A DNA stretch of 64,000 bases from JAKFVC01 sp040386595 (lineage in GTDB: Bacteria > Planctomycetota > Planctomycetia > Planctomycetales > Planctomycetaceae), in assembly GCA_040386595.1 (NCBI GenBank), contig JAZKFE010000215.1, forward strand, positions 6,400-70,399, read 5' to 3'. Shown here in pieces: positions 17,798 to 26,594 of the stretch; position 1 is the stretch's first letter, and every line of letters begins with the position of its first letter. Under the pieces are notes generated by a model. That model worked only from the letters and a program-made list of their open reading frames with translations. It searched no databases and was not told where the DNA came from. The position numbers and the translations under genes were made by a program.

Positions 17798-19195
17798 CTA
17801 CTTCGCACTGAGTGCGTTGCGTTCCCGAATTTCAGCAAAAGTCTGGCTGATCAGCACTTCGCCGTTCCGGAACACAAACTGCAACTGATCCTCGCGTGGA
17901 TCGGACTGCGGTACTGTTGCCAAGACGTCCCCCTCAGGGCCGTGTTGGCGGATTAGTTTTAACCGCCCCGCTTTCGATCTCTTTCCATTGTCTGTGATCG
18001 GTTGCTTGTAAACGTCCCGGTGTTGTTCGCCGACCACGACTGAGGAACATTTGAAGGCGAACCGCTGCGTGTCACGGTTTAGTTTTTGGAGCAAGCCACC
18101 CCCCGAGCCGAATCCGAGATTATCCGTGGACCAGCCATTCTTCGTAATGGCATTCAGAATCAGGTCCAGCATTTTGAAGTCGATGCCATCACCTTGAATG
18201 ACTCGGACTTTCGGATGCAGGACTTTGTATCCTTTGGAGTTCACGGTGAAGCCGAACTTCTCGCCGAGAATATCCAGCACCCGATTGACGACGATGGGTG
18301 GCTCTCCAGAATCGGGGCGGACCACTAACACACCGTCGCGAGCCAGCACCTGGTCTTTCAGCACGCCACCCCAAATGTTGGCGCAGCAGTTGAAGATGTC
18401 GTAGCTGTCACTTACGGTGGCCACTAATCCGGAGGGATATTGCTCGAGCATGTTGCGGCACGCATCCACTTCATGTTCGCGTCCCCAGGACGTAATCGTG
18501 CTGTGTTCCGCTGCTGGAATGGAAAATCCCGCCATCTGCTCGCGATAGAACTTGCGAGCCAGCATAATCCCCGGAATGTTGTCGGTTCCCTTGAAGTTGG
18601 TCAGATGCGCCGCGCCACCGATTGCCGCTTGTTCCGGGCAAGTTACCCCGCGAAACCCAAAATCATGCAGCTTGAACTTGGCGAGGCTGGGGTCGCCCGT
18701 CTTGATCAGGTAGTCGGTGATGATCTGTTTCATGGCCCGGCTTTGAGTGGCCACCGTAGAGGGGTACCAGACCTGAACCAGCAGGGTTTCTAGAAAATTG
18801 GTCAACCAGTAGGCTTGATCGTCGGTATTTTCGACCGTCATCAGCACGTTCGATTCGCCGACCACGGTCCCTTCTGGGATCGCCTTGATTTCGACCGGCA
18901 AAAATCCCCCGTGCCGCTGCAGAATGTCTTCCCAGCCGGGGCGATTGAAAACCTGTCCCCCAAAGTGCAGGCGGAACATCTCATCCGCTTCGTCGATCTT
19001 CTCCTGCGTCACGACCGGACCGGCCAGGTACTGCTGGAGCCAATACTGCAGGCCAAAGAACGTTGTTTGGGGATAGGTGCTGCCGCGGCGCGACTCAAAG
19101 TAGGAGTAGACTCGTTTGGTTTCGGGCGGATACTGCTTGTAGTGACTGATCTTATAGCTGTCTGACAAGAAGCAGATGTTGTTCAACCAACGCAT
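17798..19195 (-). CDS. nadV: Nicotinamide phosphoribosyltransferase (NAMPT/NadV)
   Basis: 465 aa. It makes nicotinamide mononucleotide from nicotinamide and PRPP, a one-step NAD salvage route. Recognisable NAMPT features are SDSYKISHYKQYP at 11-23, YSYFESRRG, LHDFGFRGV near 157, the AAEHSTI loop with catalytic H221, and VVRPDSGEP near 285. The length is near that of human NAMPT (491). No NMN adenylyltransferase or Nudix gene is adjacent, though these often accompany bacterial NAMPT. NAMPT is patchy in bacteria and phages, so transfer is possible, but I see no mobile-element remains here. Confidence 0.93.
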   Translation of the reverse strand: MRWLNNICFLSDSYKISHYKQYPPETKRVYSYFESRRGSTYPQTTFFGLQYWLQQYLAGPVVTQEKIDEADEMFRLHFGGQVFNRPGWEDILQRHGGFLPVEIKAIPEGTVVGESNVLMTVENTDDQAYWLTNFLETLLVQVWYPSTVATQSRAMKQIITDYLIKTGDPSLAKFKLHDFGFRGVTCPEQAAIGGAAHLTNFKGTDNIPGIMLARKFYREQMAGFSIPAAEHSTITSWGREHEVDACRNMLEQYPSGLVATVSDSYDIFNCCANIWGGVLKDQVLARDGVLVVRPDSGEPPIVVNRVLDILGEKFGFTVNSKGYKVLHPKVRVIQGDGIDFKMLDLILNAITKNGWSTDNLGFGSGGGLLQKLNRDTQRFAFKCSSVVVGEQHRDVYKQPITDNGKRSKAGRLKLIRQHGPEGDVLATVPQSDPREDQLQFVFRNGEVLISQTFAEIRERNALSAK

Positions 19196-19241
19196 TGTCG
19201 TGCGGGCCTTTACGATCGTTTCAAGGCAAGTGTCAAATTGT

Positions 19242-19312
19242 GTAGGTCAGGCGGTGCCTGACGCTGGTGAGCTATGGCCTCAACCACACGCGTCAGGCAC
19301 TGCCTGAACTAC
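19242..19312. repeat. Inverted repeat family C, copy 1
   Basis: Left arm 19242-19264 (GTAGGTCAGGCGGTGCCTGAC...) pairs with right arm 19290-19312, about 23 bp with few mismatches. The same pair is found at 30594-30711, and a weak single arm at 23413-23456. Confidence 0.85.
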
Positions 19313-19408
19313 CGGTCTCCTCCCAACTCCTGGCCATTAAGCCTGACCGTGCTTGAGGATACGAATCGTCACCCGGCTGGCGGTTGACGGGGGCCGGCCG
19401 ATTGAGCG

Positions 19409-19624
19409 TCAAGATTTGGGGCGCGTGTTCCAGGTCAGGACAAAAAAGAACACAGACAGCGCAAACGGTGCGATCACGATGCCGGTGTAGCCATCAGGAG
19501 TGAACCATTGGCCGCTGTGAAAGAACGAATAGAGCGTGGGATTGCTCCGCTCAATCGAACGTCCCAAGATGGTCAACATGGCGAAGGCTAACCAAAAATT
19601 TGCGGCGGCAAAATATCGTGTCAT
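19409..19624 (-). CDS. Small membrane protein (hypothetical)
   Basis: 71 aa from ATG at 19624, with AGGAAAG about 11 bases upstream; longer frames reach 19663 or 19729. Two hydrophobic stretches, FAAANFWLAFAMLTILG and GYTGIVIAPFALSVFFFVLTW, are joined by a short loop (SFFHSGQWFTPDGY). Not recognised. The even hydrophobic pattern suggests it is real, but it is short. Confidence 0.55.
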   Translation of the reverse strand: MTRYFAAANFWLAFAMLTILGRSIERSNPTLYSFFHSGQWFTPDGYTGIVIAPFALSVFFFVLTWNTRPKS

Positions 19625-19629
19625 CGAAA

Positions 19630-20311
19630 GTACTGCTTTCCTGGCGCTGAGGTTGACCCGCATGGCTGCGAAATAGCATACTCGATCCAGACCCGAGATG
19701 CAAAAATCGGCAGGGCACAGTCGTATCACTCAGCATGAGCGGCCCTGACAGGCTGGACCGCGTAGGCCCCCGGATTCTTTTCCGTATCGTCTTGGCCACA
19801 AATCCCGGGACGGACACCTCAGGGCGGGCCATGCAGCATGGGGCGGGACACTCGACCTTCCCAGTAAAATCCAGTGGCAATCCCTGGCTTTACCTCTCCT
19901 CAAATGCTGGAGAAGAAGGCGAGATCTCTCCGAATCCAGTCTTTCGGTGTAAAGACAATATAAAATCGTTTTCATTGAATTAGTGATGAATCCGAGGATT
20001 GTGCTTGAAGGCGCACAAGGTTTATGATGTAATGTATAGTGCCATCGATCGATGGTGTAGGCATCCGTTCATACGTAATGTTATGTGGTCTTTTCCAGTT
20101 CTCTGGAGAATTGATTCAAAATTTGCTGCGCCGTGCGCATCGCCAGCGTGCTGCGGAGTCTGTCTGGCTACCCGTCTTTGTTTCTGTTTGCAGAAGTTGC
20201 ACGCGTCTTTGAAGGTTTTGCGTTCCCAGGGGTTGACCGCTAGCGCCAGCACAATGAGCTGAAATTTGTCTTGTTGTTTGTGTCATCCATAGTTTTCAAG
20301 AGGTTTCCATC
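19630..20311. other. Intergenic region before DUF1559
   Basis: About 680 bp without a convincing gene. It holds a family D fragment at 19761-19779. TTGAAG (20005-20010) and TGTAAT (20028-20033), 17 bp apart, resemble sigma-70 boxes for the DUF1559 gene but would leave a 280-nt leader, so this is weak. Confidence 0.4.
19761..19779 (-). repeat. Family D fragment, copy 3
   Basis: The reverse complement of CGTAGGCCCCCGGATTCTT matches 42543-42561 with one mismatch. Only part of one arm is present. Confidence 0.55.
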
Positions 20312-21349
20312 ATGTCGATTTCTGCGACGCGTCGAAATGAAAACGGTCCGAGACGAAGTGCGTTCACTCTGATTGAGTTACTGGTCGTGATTGCGATCAT
20401 TGCGGTCTTGATCGCGTTGCTGCTCCCCGCAGTGCAACAAGCCCGTGAGGCTGCTCGGCGAAGCCAGTGCCGCAACAATCTCAAGCAGATTGGCTTGGCG
20501 TTTCACAACTACGAGAGTACCGCAAGGCAGTTTCCGCCGGCCTACATCCTGGTGGCGGGGCCCATTCTCGGCGCACTGGGGAGTGGGACTTCGAGCACCT
20601 ATGACGACATGAATATCCACGGCTATACGGAGTTCCTTCTGCCGTATCTGGATCAGGCGAATGTCTATAACCGGATTAACTTTAGTGCTCCGTATGCGTC
20701 GCCCATGAACCTCAGTTTTGCGGGGTTGCCGAATTATACGGTGGATAATCAGTCGGCCATTAGAACGGTGGTTCCGGTGTTTACGTGTCCGTCAACGCCG
20801 CGGACACAGAACCCGTTGACCATCGTCAATGCCGAACTGGGCGCGCCGCTGACCTGGACCAGTGGCGCGATGGATTACAGCCCTTTCGGCGGGGCTCTCG
20901 GAGCGTTCTGGAATACCTACGTGAGGCCAGTGACAGGGAGTGTGCCGCGAACTGGAATTCTGTCAGACTCGAATATCTCGCTCCGCTTCAGCGATATCAC
21001 CGATGGAACGTCCAACACGCTGGTTGTGTTCGAGCTTGCTGGTCGGAACGATCTGTACCGCAAGGGCAAAATGGTCACCGCCAACGGCACCTTGGGTGGC
21101 GGTTGGGCTGACTTGTCGAACTACGAAAACTGGTTGGCGGGGAGTTTACTCGACGGCACGGGCACTGATGGGCCCTGTGTCGTGAATTGTACCAATGCCA
21201 GTGGCCGTGGCATGTACAGCTTCCACACGGGTGGGATTTCCATATTGATGGCGGACGGGGCCGTTCGCTTTGTGAGCGAAAACATCAGTCTTGTGACGCT
21301 ATTCCGCCTGGGGTCGCCGAACGACGGTGGCGTGCTCGGAGAGTTCTAG
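20312..21349 (+). CDS. DUF1559 pseudopilin-like protein
   Basis: 345 aa. The type IV prepilin-like N-terminus is RSAFTLIELLVVIAIIAVL followed by LLPAVQQAREAARRSQCRNN, and the C-terminus has FHTGGISILMADGAVRFV, the H-x9-DG motif of the family. Alanine replaces the usual glycine before FTLIE. These proteins occur in dozens of copies in planctomycetes and are thought to be surface or periplasmic pseudopilins; the role is unknown. AGAGG lies 7 nt before the ATG. A small lipoprotein gene follows after 175 bp, a common pairing. Confidence 0.95.
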   Translation: MSISATRRNENGPRRSAFTLIELLVVIAIIAVLIALLLPAVQQAREAARRSQCRNNLKQIGLAFHNYESTARQFPPAYILVAGPILGALGSGTSSTYDDMNIHGYTEFLLPYLDQANVYNRINFSAPYASPMNLSFAGLPNYTVDNQSAIRTVVPVFTCPSTPRTQNPLTIVNAELGAPLTWTSGAMDYSPFGGALGAFWNTYVRPVTGSVPRTGILSDSNISLRFSDITDGTSNTLVVFELAGRNDLYRKGKMVTANGTLGGGWADLSNYENWLAGSLLDGTGTDGPCVVNCTNASGRGMYSFHTGGISILMADGAVRFVSENISLVTLFRLGSPNDGGVLGEF

Positions 21350-21524
21350 TCGTCCTCACTCCGAGCATCAACTGCTGGCCCGAAAGGGCTTCTGCCTGAT
21401 TCAACCGGCGCGGCTTTAGGTCTCGCCGGTCGTCAGGCTTGCGGCCTTCGTTTCGGGAAGTTTCTCTTCATTTGCGAGGTGGGTGTCGTCCACTTGTTCG
21501 CACAACTGTTGCAAGTGAGTCGTT

Positions 21525-22067
21525 ATGTCGCACCGTGAATTTCGGAATCGATCTATCGTCACCGTGGCGGCATTGGGGCTGGGCGTGACATTCCTGTGTG
21601 GCTGCGGCCGAATTTCGGACGCGGAACGGTTGGACATGCTGATTCCCAACGCGCAGTCAACTGTTCGTGTCACCGGTAAGGTCTTGGTGAACGGTAAGCC
21701 GGTGAAAGATTTGTTCGTCTACCTCAATCCGGTTGATCCGAACCCCGCTGCCGGAGACTTGTTGCCGAAGGCTCAATGTGATGCTGAAGGCAATTTCGAT
21801 ATCGGTTCCTATCTGGGCAATGACGGTGCTCCCGCAGGTTCTTATAAGGTGACGATGGAGTGGCTTAAACAATCCTTCGGAAATCGCTGGTCAGGGCCAG
21901 ACAAGTTGAATGGCAAGTATCGTGATCCCGCAAAGTCAGAATTCACAATTACTGTCACCGACCAGCCTGTGACGGACCTGTCCTACCAGCTGGAAGTTTC
22001 GGGACAAGCATCCGGTTCGAATGGTTCAAGCAAGAAGCCGCCCCGAATGAAAGATCCGAAGAAGTAG
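21525..22067 (+). CDS. DUF1559-associated lipoprotein with carboxypeptidase-regulatory-like domain
   Basis: 180 aa. The lipoprotein signal has lipobox LCGC at about 24-27. The mature part has a transthyretin/carboxypeptidase-regulatory-like beta-sandwich (VTGKVLVNGKPVKDLFVYLNPV ... GNFDIGSYLG ... GSYKVTMEW) and a Lys/Ser/Pro tail. Such proteins typically follow DUF1559 genes in planctomycetes, and the gene order is the same at 50456-52046. It probably sits on a membrane facing the periplasm. Confidence 0.85.
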   Translation: MSHREFRNRSIVTVAALGLGVTFLCGCGRISDAERLDMLIPNAQSTVRVTGKVLVNGKPVKDLFVYLNPVDPNPAAGDLLPKAQCDAEGNFDIGSYLGNDGAPAGSYKVTMEWLKQSFGNRWSGPDKLNGKYRDPAKSEFTITVTDQPVTDLSYQLEVSGQASGSNGSSKKPPRMKDPKK

Positions 22068-22150
22068 GCGGACCGCTTCGCAGTGTGGTCAGTGAGATGC
22101 AACACTGCGAAGATTTGAATCCTGCCCTTGATGACTGTGTCTGTTGATCT

Positions 22151-22639
22151 TTAGGACGCCGGATCGTCTGTCGCATCCTGGTCTTCCGGTTCGGCTTCGT
22201 CAGCACTCGTTTCAGGGAGTTCGTTCCAGCCCTCGAACCCCACCTCGTCGCCGACATCGACATAAGCTCCGCAGTGAGGGCAGCTTTCAACCAGCCCCTT
22301 TTGTGAGGCGGGGAACGTGGACCTCTTTCCGCACCCGTCGCACAGTACGGTGACGGGCGGTTCGGTGGTACCACTGGCGTTGTACTCGGCAGCGAGTCGT
22401 TTGTTTGTGGCCTGTTCATAGTCAGTCAGGACGGGCGCAGCTCGTTCGATGTCGGCCCGTTCGATCCACACCTGCGGCTTGTGGATTCCCGCAATCGTTC
22501 CTCCGACCCAGATCCCGGCCTGTGAGACGTCCTCGACGACGAGGGCCTCGATACCCGCGTCGAGGAGTCGTCCACACACCATATGGGCTTCCAGGTTGCT
22601 GCCGGCGTTATACGCGACGTACGGATCTGTGAGTGCCAT
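22151..22639 (-). CDS. DUF2007-like protein with zinc ribbon
   Basis: 162 aa from ATG at 22639 (GAGG nine bases upstream; ATG at 22648 is also possible). Residues 1-70 (YVAYNAGSNLEAHMVCGRLLDAGIEALVVED) match the DUF2007 putative signal-transducing fold. A zinc ribbon follows (CDGC...CPHC near 105-130), then an acidic tail (ETSADEAEPEDQDATDD). Function unknown; a cytoplasmic location is likely because no signal or membrane helix is seen. Confidence 0.82.
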   Translation of the reverse strand: MALTDPYVAYNAGSNLEAHMVCGRLLDAGIEALVVEDVSQAGIWVGGTIAGIHKPQVWIERADIERAAPVLTDYEQATNKRLAAEYNASGTTEPPVTVLCDGCGKRSTFPASQKGLVESCPHCGAYVDVGDEVGFEGWNELPETSADEAEPEDQDATDDPAS

Positions 22640-22736
22640 GTCTCTCATCCTCGAAGTCTAATGCTGGGTTGACTGGTTGCACCGCGTGAATGATGTGATT
22701 GTAAACTCAAACTCGCACCTGACGTACTATAAGTCG

Positions 22737-23402
22737 CTAACGTTCTAAAATTGAAGTTGCCTGATCAGGAGTTTCTAGCTCAATCTCGAACTCCCCCGAG
22801 CCTTGTTGTTGGCGGATTCCCAGTTGCATCGGGTGTCTTTCGACCCGATACAGGCGTGTCAGCCAAGAGTGCCATGTTCGCTGGATACTCACGATTGCGA
22901 CCGCGGGCACGTCGCGTTTAACGAGGTTTGCTAAGGACCCTTGTTGCACGACTCCTCCGGAGTTGACGTGGTCTTTCAGTATTCGTTTGGCTTGCGAGAC
23001 GCCGATTCTTTGCCGCAAGTTTTCCAGGGACAGTGTTCGCTCGGGAACCGCCGTAAAATGAGAAGTGATCAGGGACATAAAGTGCAAACACAATCCGATT
23101 GAGATGATCGAATAGACCATACAGATTTGGAATCGACGACGTCGCTGCGCGGTATTCAGCATTAAAAATAATGCTGCGATTGTAGGGATAATCCATTCCG
23201 TCAACGGGAAGCCGTTGTTATTCAGAGTGAGTGAAAACAGTAGCCCGATTAAAACTAAGGGAAGCACTTCAGCAATGCGGAAGGGGGCGGCTGGCTTGTC
23301 GATACGTGAGCCCGCAAAACACGCGACGACAATCGCAATCAACGACAATCCTCCTACGAGAAGTAGGATCATCGCGTGCATTGAGGCTTCATCCATAATC
23401 AT
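22737..23402 (-). CDS. Membrane protein of unknown function
   Basis: 221 aa from ATG at 23402 (23396 also possible). The longer frame to 23444 translates a repeat-like sequence and is unlikely to be coding. Four hydrophobic helices fill the first 120 residues (MILLLVGGLSLIAIVVACFAG, EVLPLVLIGLLFSL, EWIIPTIAALFLML, MVYSIISIGLCLHFM). A soluble C-terminal domain of about 100 residues follows with EFEIELETPDQATSILER at the end. No family recognised. Confidence 0.7.
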   Translation of the reverse strand: MIMDEASMHAMILLLVGGLSLIAIVVACFAGSRIDKPAAPFRIAEVLPLVLIGLLFSLTLNNNGFPLTEWIIPTIAALFLMLNTAQRRRRFQICMVYSIISIGLCLHFMSLITSHFTAVPERTLSLENLRQRIGVSQAKRILKDHVNSGGVVQQGSLANLVKRDVPAVAIVSIQRTWHSWLTRLYRVERHPMQLGIRQQQGSGEFEIELETPDQATSILER

Positions 23403-23412
23403 GTCGAATCCC

Positions 23413-23456
23413 GTAGGTCGGGCTGTGCCGGCAGCCATCGGCAATGACGCCGGGCC
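23413..23456 (+). repeat. Degenerate family C element, copy 3
   Basis: GTAGGTCGGGCTGTGCCGGC resembles the left arm of family C (19242, 30594), and TGACGCCGGGC nearby may be the eroded second arm. It lies just upstream of the membrane-protein gene. Confidence 0.45.
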
Positions 23457-23581
23457 AATCTAAAATCGCTACCTAGTTTGCGATCGGATCGGTCCATTCA
23501 CCCTATGTTGGGCTCGCCGGCGTAATTACTTCTGAAGACCTGCTAGCTGATGAACCGAGTGGAAGATAAACAGCGGGGTGT

Positions 23582-25051
23582 TCAATTCACGAATTGAAAC
23601 GCGTACAAGTCCGCATCTTTTAGTCGGAATCGTAGGCGGATCGGTTTTCCCGCCAATGAGCTGACGTCAGAGCCTTTCACCCAGGAGACCACGCGATCCG
23701 TGTCGTCTGTATTGAGTTCCTGGCATTCCGCCAAAGTGAACCCGGGAATGGGTTTGCCAGCGGCGTCCTGGATTTCGACGAACACGCCACCCACCGCGCT
23801 CGATGATAAGTTCACCGAGAGCCGCTTGCCGTCGAAGGTGAGGGCTTTTGTGGTGAGCTCGCCCGGTTGGTAGTTGGCATGCACTGACACGAAACCGTCT
23901 GTGCGGAACGTGAGTCGCTCTAAGTGAGCGGACGGTTGCCCGTAACACCGCTGAATGTACATCGACATCTCCGTCGGGCCGGTGGCCACGACACCGCGAG
24001 CCGGATAGTTGGAGCGGGCGACCCAGTTCCTCAAATCGGTTCCCGGCCGAACCAGCGATTCGAGGAACGTTCGGTCGTACCGATTGCCGCCTCGGCTAGA
24101 GAGCAGCACGGCGTCGGACGAGTCGAGCTTCAAGCCGTCATAGTTCACCTTGTCATCCAGTTTCAGTGCGGCCACTTGCGCGTCAGTGAGTGAACGGCGA
24201 TGCGGCAAGAAGCGAGCGGCCAAGCCGATGTAAATATGGGGCGCACGGAAGTACGACACCGTTTGATTTGTATAAAGATGCTCCTCAGGAGTATCACCGA
24301 ATGTCATATCAACCGACGGTGTCCAATTCAGAAAATCGGTCGAGGTAGTGCGTGTAATCCAGCGGATGCCATTCTTGCCAGTCCGGAAAAAGCAGACATA
24401 GCATTGCTCGTGGTCGGACCAGAGAACGTTGTTCTGGGAATCGAACGCTCCGCCGGTAATGAGGGGTTTCTCTTGCAGTTTGCGGAAGTGGATCCCATCT
24501 TCCGACACGTAACCGATCAACCCCGATCCGCTGCTGCCCCCGACGGCTTTAAACCGTTCGGACTTAGGGATGCCCGGTTTCGTGTCGAGGAACGGGGCAA
24601 AATTGTGAGTGATCGGGCCTTGGTCGGCGAGGATCGCATTATTGTCCTTCGAGCCTCCAAACGAAATCAGACCAATATTCGGCCGCGTAAAAGTGATGCC
24701 ATCCTTGCTCTCGGCGTAACAGGTGACTTCCTGTGCCCGAGGATCGTTATCCCCGTAACCCGTGAGCGGTCGGCCGCGATAGTACATCCGGTAGAGATCA
24801 CCATCGTGAATGACGGTCACATAACCGCTGACCTGGCCTTCCCATCGCTGGTCAAATTTCAGTGCGATTCCCGCCGGCTGCGGATGCTGCAATTGCAACG
24901 ACACCCCATCGAGCTTCTGGATCAAAAAATGATCCACGAAGAGTTCACGTCGGCTACCAATCGCAATGGCATCGTCCGCGGCAACCGCCGGTGTCAGGTT
25001 TGCGACCCAAGCGGCGGTCACGGCGACTACGAACAAACACATTCGAATCAT
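23582..25051 (-). CDS. Secreted beta-propeller glycosidase-like protein (GH43/GH32 fold type)
   Basis: 489 aa. The signal peptide is MIRMCLFVVAVTAAWVANLTPAVAA; GAGGAG lies 8 nt before the ATG. The start of the mature protein (GSRRELFVDHFLIQKLDGVSLQLQHPQP) is a hallmark of a large planctomycete/verrucomicrobial family. Repeated blade sequences follow (HDGDLYRMYYRG, CYAESKDGITFTRPNIG, GYVSEDGIHFRKL, CYVCFFRTG), as in the five-bladed propeller of GH43/GH32/GH68 and related proteins. A C-terminal beta-sandwich ends in LKDADLYAFQF. It probably acts on extracellular polysaccharide. Catalytic acids were not assigned. Confidence 0.78.
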   Translation of the reverse strand: MIRMCLFVVAVTAAWVANLTPAVAADDAIAIGSRRELFVDHFLIQKLDGVSLQLQHPQPAGIALKFDQRWEGQVSGYVTVIHDGDLYRMYYRGRPLTGYGDNDPRAQEVTCYAESKDGITFTRPNIGLISFGGSKDNNAILADQGPITHNFAPFLDTKPGIPKSERFKAVGGSSGSGLIGYVSEDGIHFRKLQEKPLITGGAFDSQNNVLWSDHEQCYVCFFRTGKNGIRWITRTTSTDFLNWTPSVDMTFGDTPEEHLYTNQTVSYFRAPHIYIGLAARFLPHRRSLTDAQVAALKLDDKVNYDGLKLDSSDAVLLSSRGGNRYDRTFLESLVRPGTDLRNWVARSNYPARGVVATGPTEMSMYIQRCYGQPSAHLERLTFRTDGFVSVHANYQPGELTTKALTFDGKRLSVNLSSSAVGGVFVEIQDAAGKPIPGFTLAECQELNTDDTDRVVSWVKGSDVSSLAGKPIRLRFRLKDADLYAFQFVN

Positions 25052-25128
25052 GGATGAAACTCCTCGGCAAGTGGACGGATTCCAATTGATGGTTCACATG
25101 ATAGCGGCGGGCTGATGGCGAACGAATG

Positions 25129-26109
25129 TTATCGGGCAGATTTCTCTGTCAGGTCAGATTGCGTGGTGTGGGTTGGTGACGCTTGTGTGCGGGGTTTAAT
25201 AAACTTGGGAAACAGATCACTCGCGACTAAATGCCACGCTACCCAGACCGTGAAATATCGTGGATCCCAGATGAGATTTGGGACTTCCGAGGGGATGCGG
25301 AGCCCTGTGATCCAACCCGTGGCGATGATTGTCAGGTTAATGACTACGATGCCGCTCAGGCTTAAGAACCAACCCGGTGTATGGCGTGCGAGAGGGATGG
25401 CGTAGGCTCGCGCATAGTGAAAAAAGCTGGCCGCGGCGACGTGAAAACCATAAACACCATCCGCGAATGTGGCGGTCATGTATCGTGCGTAGTTGCCCCA
25501 GACGAGGGCCTCGCCGAAGAGAAACATGCCGAGCACGACATAGGGCGCGCGGCTGGGATCAAATAGCCCCCGCCAGCCCCCGGCCAGCAGCGAAATGGCG
25601 GCGACGCTGCTGGAGATGACAAACAGCAACTCGGTGCGTTCTAACCAGAGTTCACGCCAGATGAGCACCACCGACAAGAGCGAGAATGCGACCACCGGAA
25701 TAATGTAGTCGCGGCGGGATGATGAGCGAACTCCTGGCATCGCATCGTTAATGAACAGCTCGGCTTTGATGAAATGGTAGACGAAGTAGATCCACACCAG
25801 GGCATCCCAGATCGTCACTCCGATCGCCGCGCGTACTCCCCACATACTCGACCAGACGACAATGAGGAGCAGCGCAAACGGCACGAGCTGGGGCAGGCCA
25901 CGCTTGCGCCACAATGCGCGGACTTGACCGTGGCACGCGTACACAAAATGAGCCAACCCCATCCAGGCGGTCAGGACATACATATTCAGCGTGGCAGGGC
26001 TTTTGACCTGCATGGCGCCTGTGGCGTCGGGCCACAGCGGAAAGGGGAACCCGTAGCTCATTCCCAGCAGCAAAAATGTCACCGCCAAGCACGCCGCGCC
26101 GGTCGCCAT
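25129..26109 (-). CDS. Polytopic membrane protein of unknown function
   Basis: 326 aa from ATG at 26109 (GGAAGG eight bases upstream; GTG at 26133 would add eight residues). About nine hydrophobic segments are visible, for example CLAVTFLLLGMSYGFPF, MYVLTAWMGLAHFVYACHG, LVPFALLLIVVWSSMWG and YIIPVVAFSLLSVVLIW. Conserved-looking polar positions inside helices include FVYACHG and FHVAAASFFHYARAY with three histidines. That could suit a metal or heme site, but this is inference. No family recognised. Confidence 0.75.
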   Translation of the reverse strand: MATGAACLAVTFLLLGMSYGFPFPLWPDATGAMQVKSPATLNMYVLTAWMGLAHFVYACHGQVRALWRKRGLPQLVPFALLLIVVWSSMWGVRAAIGVTIWDALVWIYFVYHFIKAELFINDAMPGVRSSSRRDYIIPVVAFSLLSVVLIWRELWLERTELLFVISSSVAAISLLAGGWRGLFDPSRAPYVVLGMFLFGEALVWGNYARYMTATFADGVYGFHVAAASFFHYARAYAIPLARHTPGWFLSLSGIVVINLTIIATGWITGLRIPSEVPNLIWDPRYFTVWVAWHLVASDLFPKFIKPRTQASPTHTTQSDLTEKSAR

Positions 26110-26133
26110 TCCCAAGTTCCTTCCCTGTGACAC

Positions 26134-26594
26134 ATCGTCAACGCCATTGGAGAGGGGGCGCGACGCGTTGCCCCGAGATTGTAGCGAGACACGATGTGAC
26201 GGGCGACGGCGAGACCGTGGTCGTTCGTCGATTGACCAGCCTCAGGTGCGATGGTCACGAACCGCGGGCCGCGCACGGGTAAGCAGGCAATTGGCTCGGA
26301 GCATGCTCCACCGCAGTGAGAAATGAGTCGGCAGGTGTCTCACTCCAGTTGGGCCAGTTTCCTGGGCCGCCGACACTTTGCGGAGGGCGGTCTGATGATC
26401 TTCTCGACCGTAGAACAGAAAATTGCAACATTAATTCGAGTTAATCTGTCAATGGGTTGAATTATTACAAATTCGTCATCAAGATGAGACTCGGTTTCAA
26501 TCTCAAGGGGGGCGGTGGGCCCTCGTGCGGCGGTCAGAATCGAACGGTCGATGACTTTTTCGCTGCGTTTTGTTGGCAGTTGTGGGAGCGTTCA
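26134..26594. other. Intergenic region before gapped DUF1559
   Basis: About 460 bp between divergent genes. No gene or repeat recognised. An AT-rich stretch at 26408-26475 may include the promoter of the DUF1559 gene. Confidence 0.4.

Noticed and set aside
20005..20033. Promoter TTGAAG/TGTAAT for the first DUF1559 gene
   Set aside because: It would leave a 280-nt leader, and other equally good matches exist nearby.
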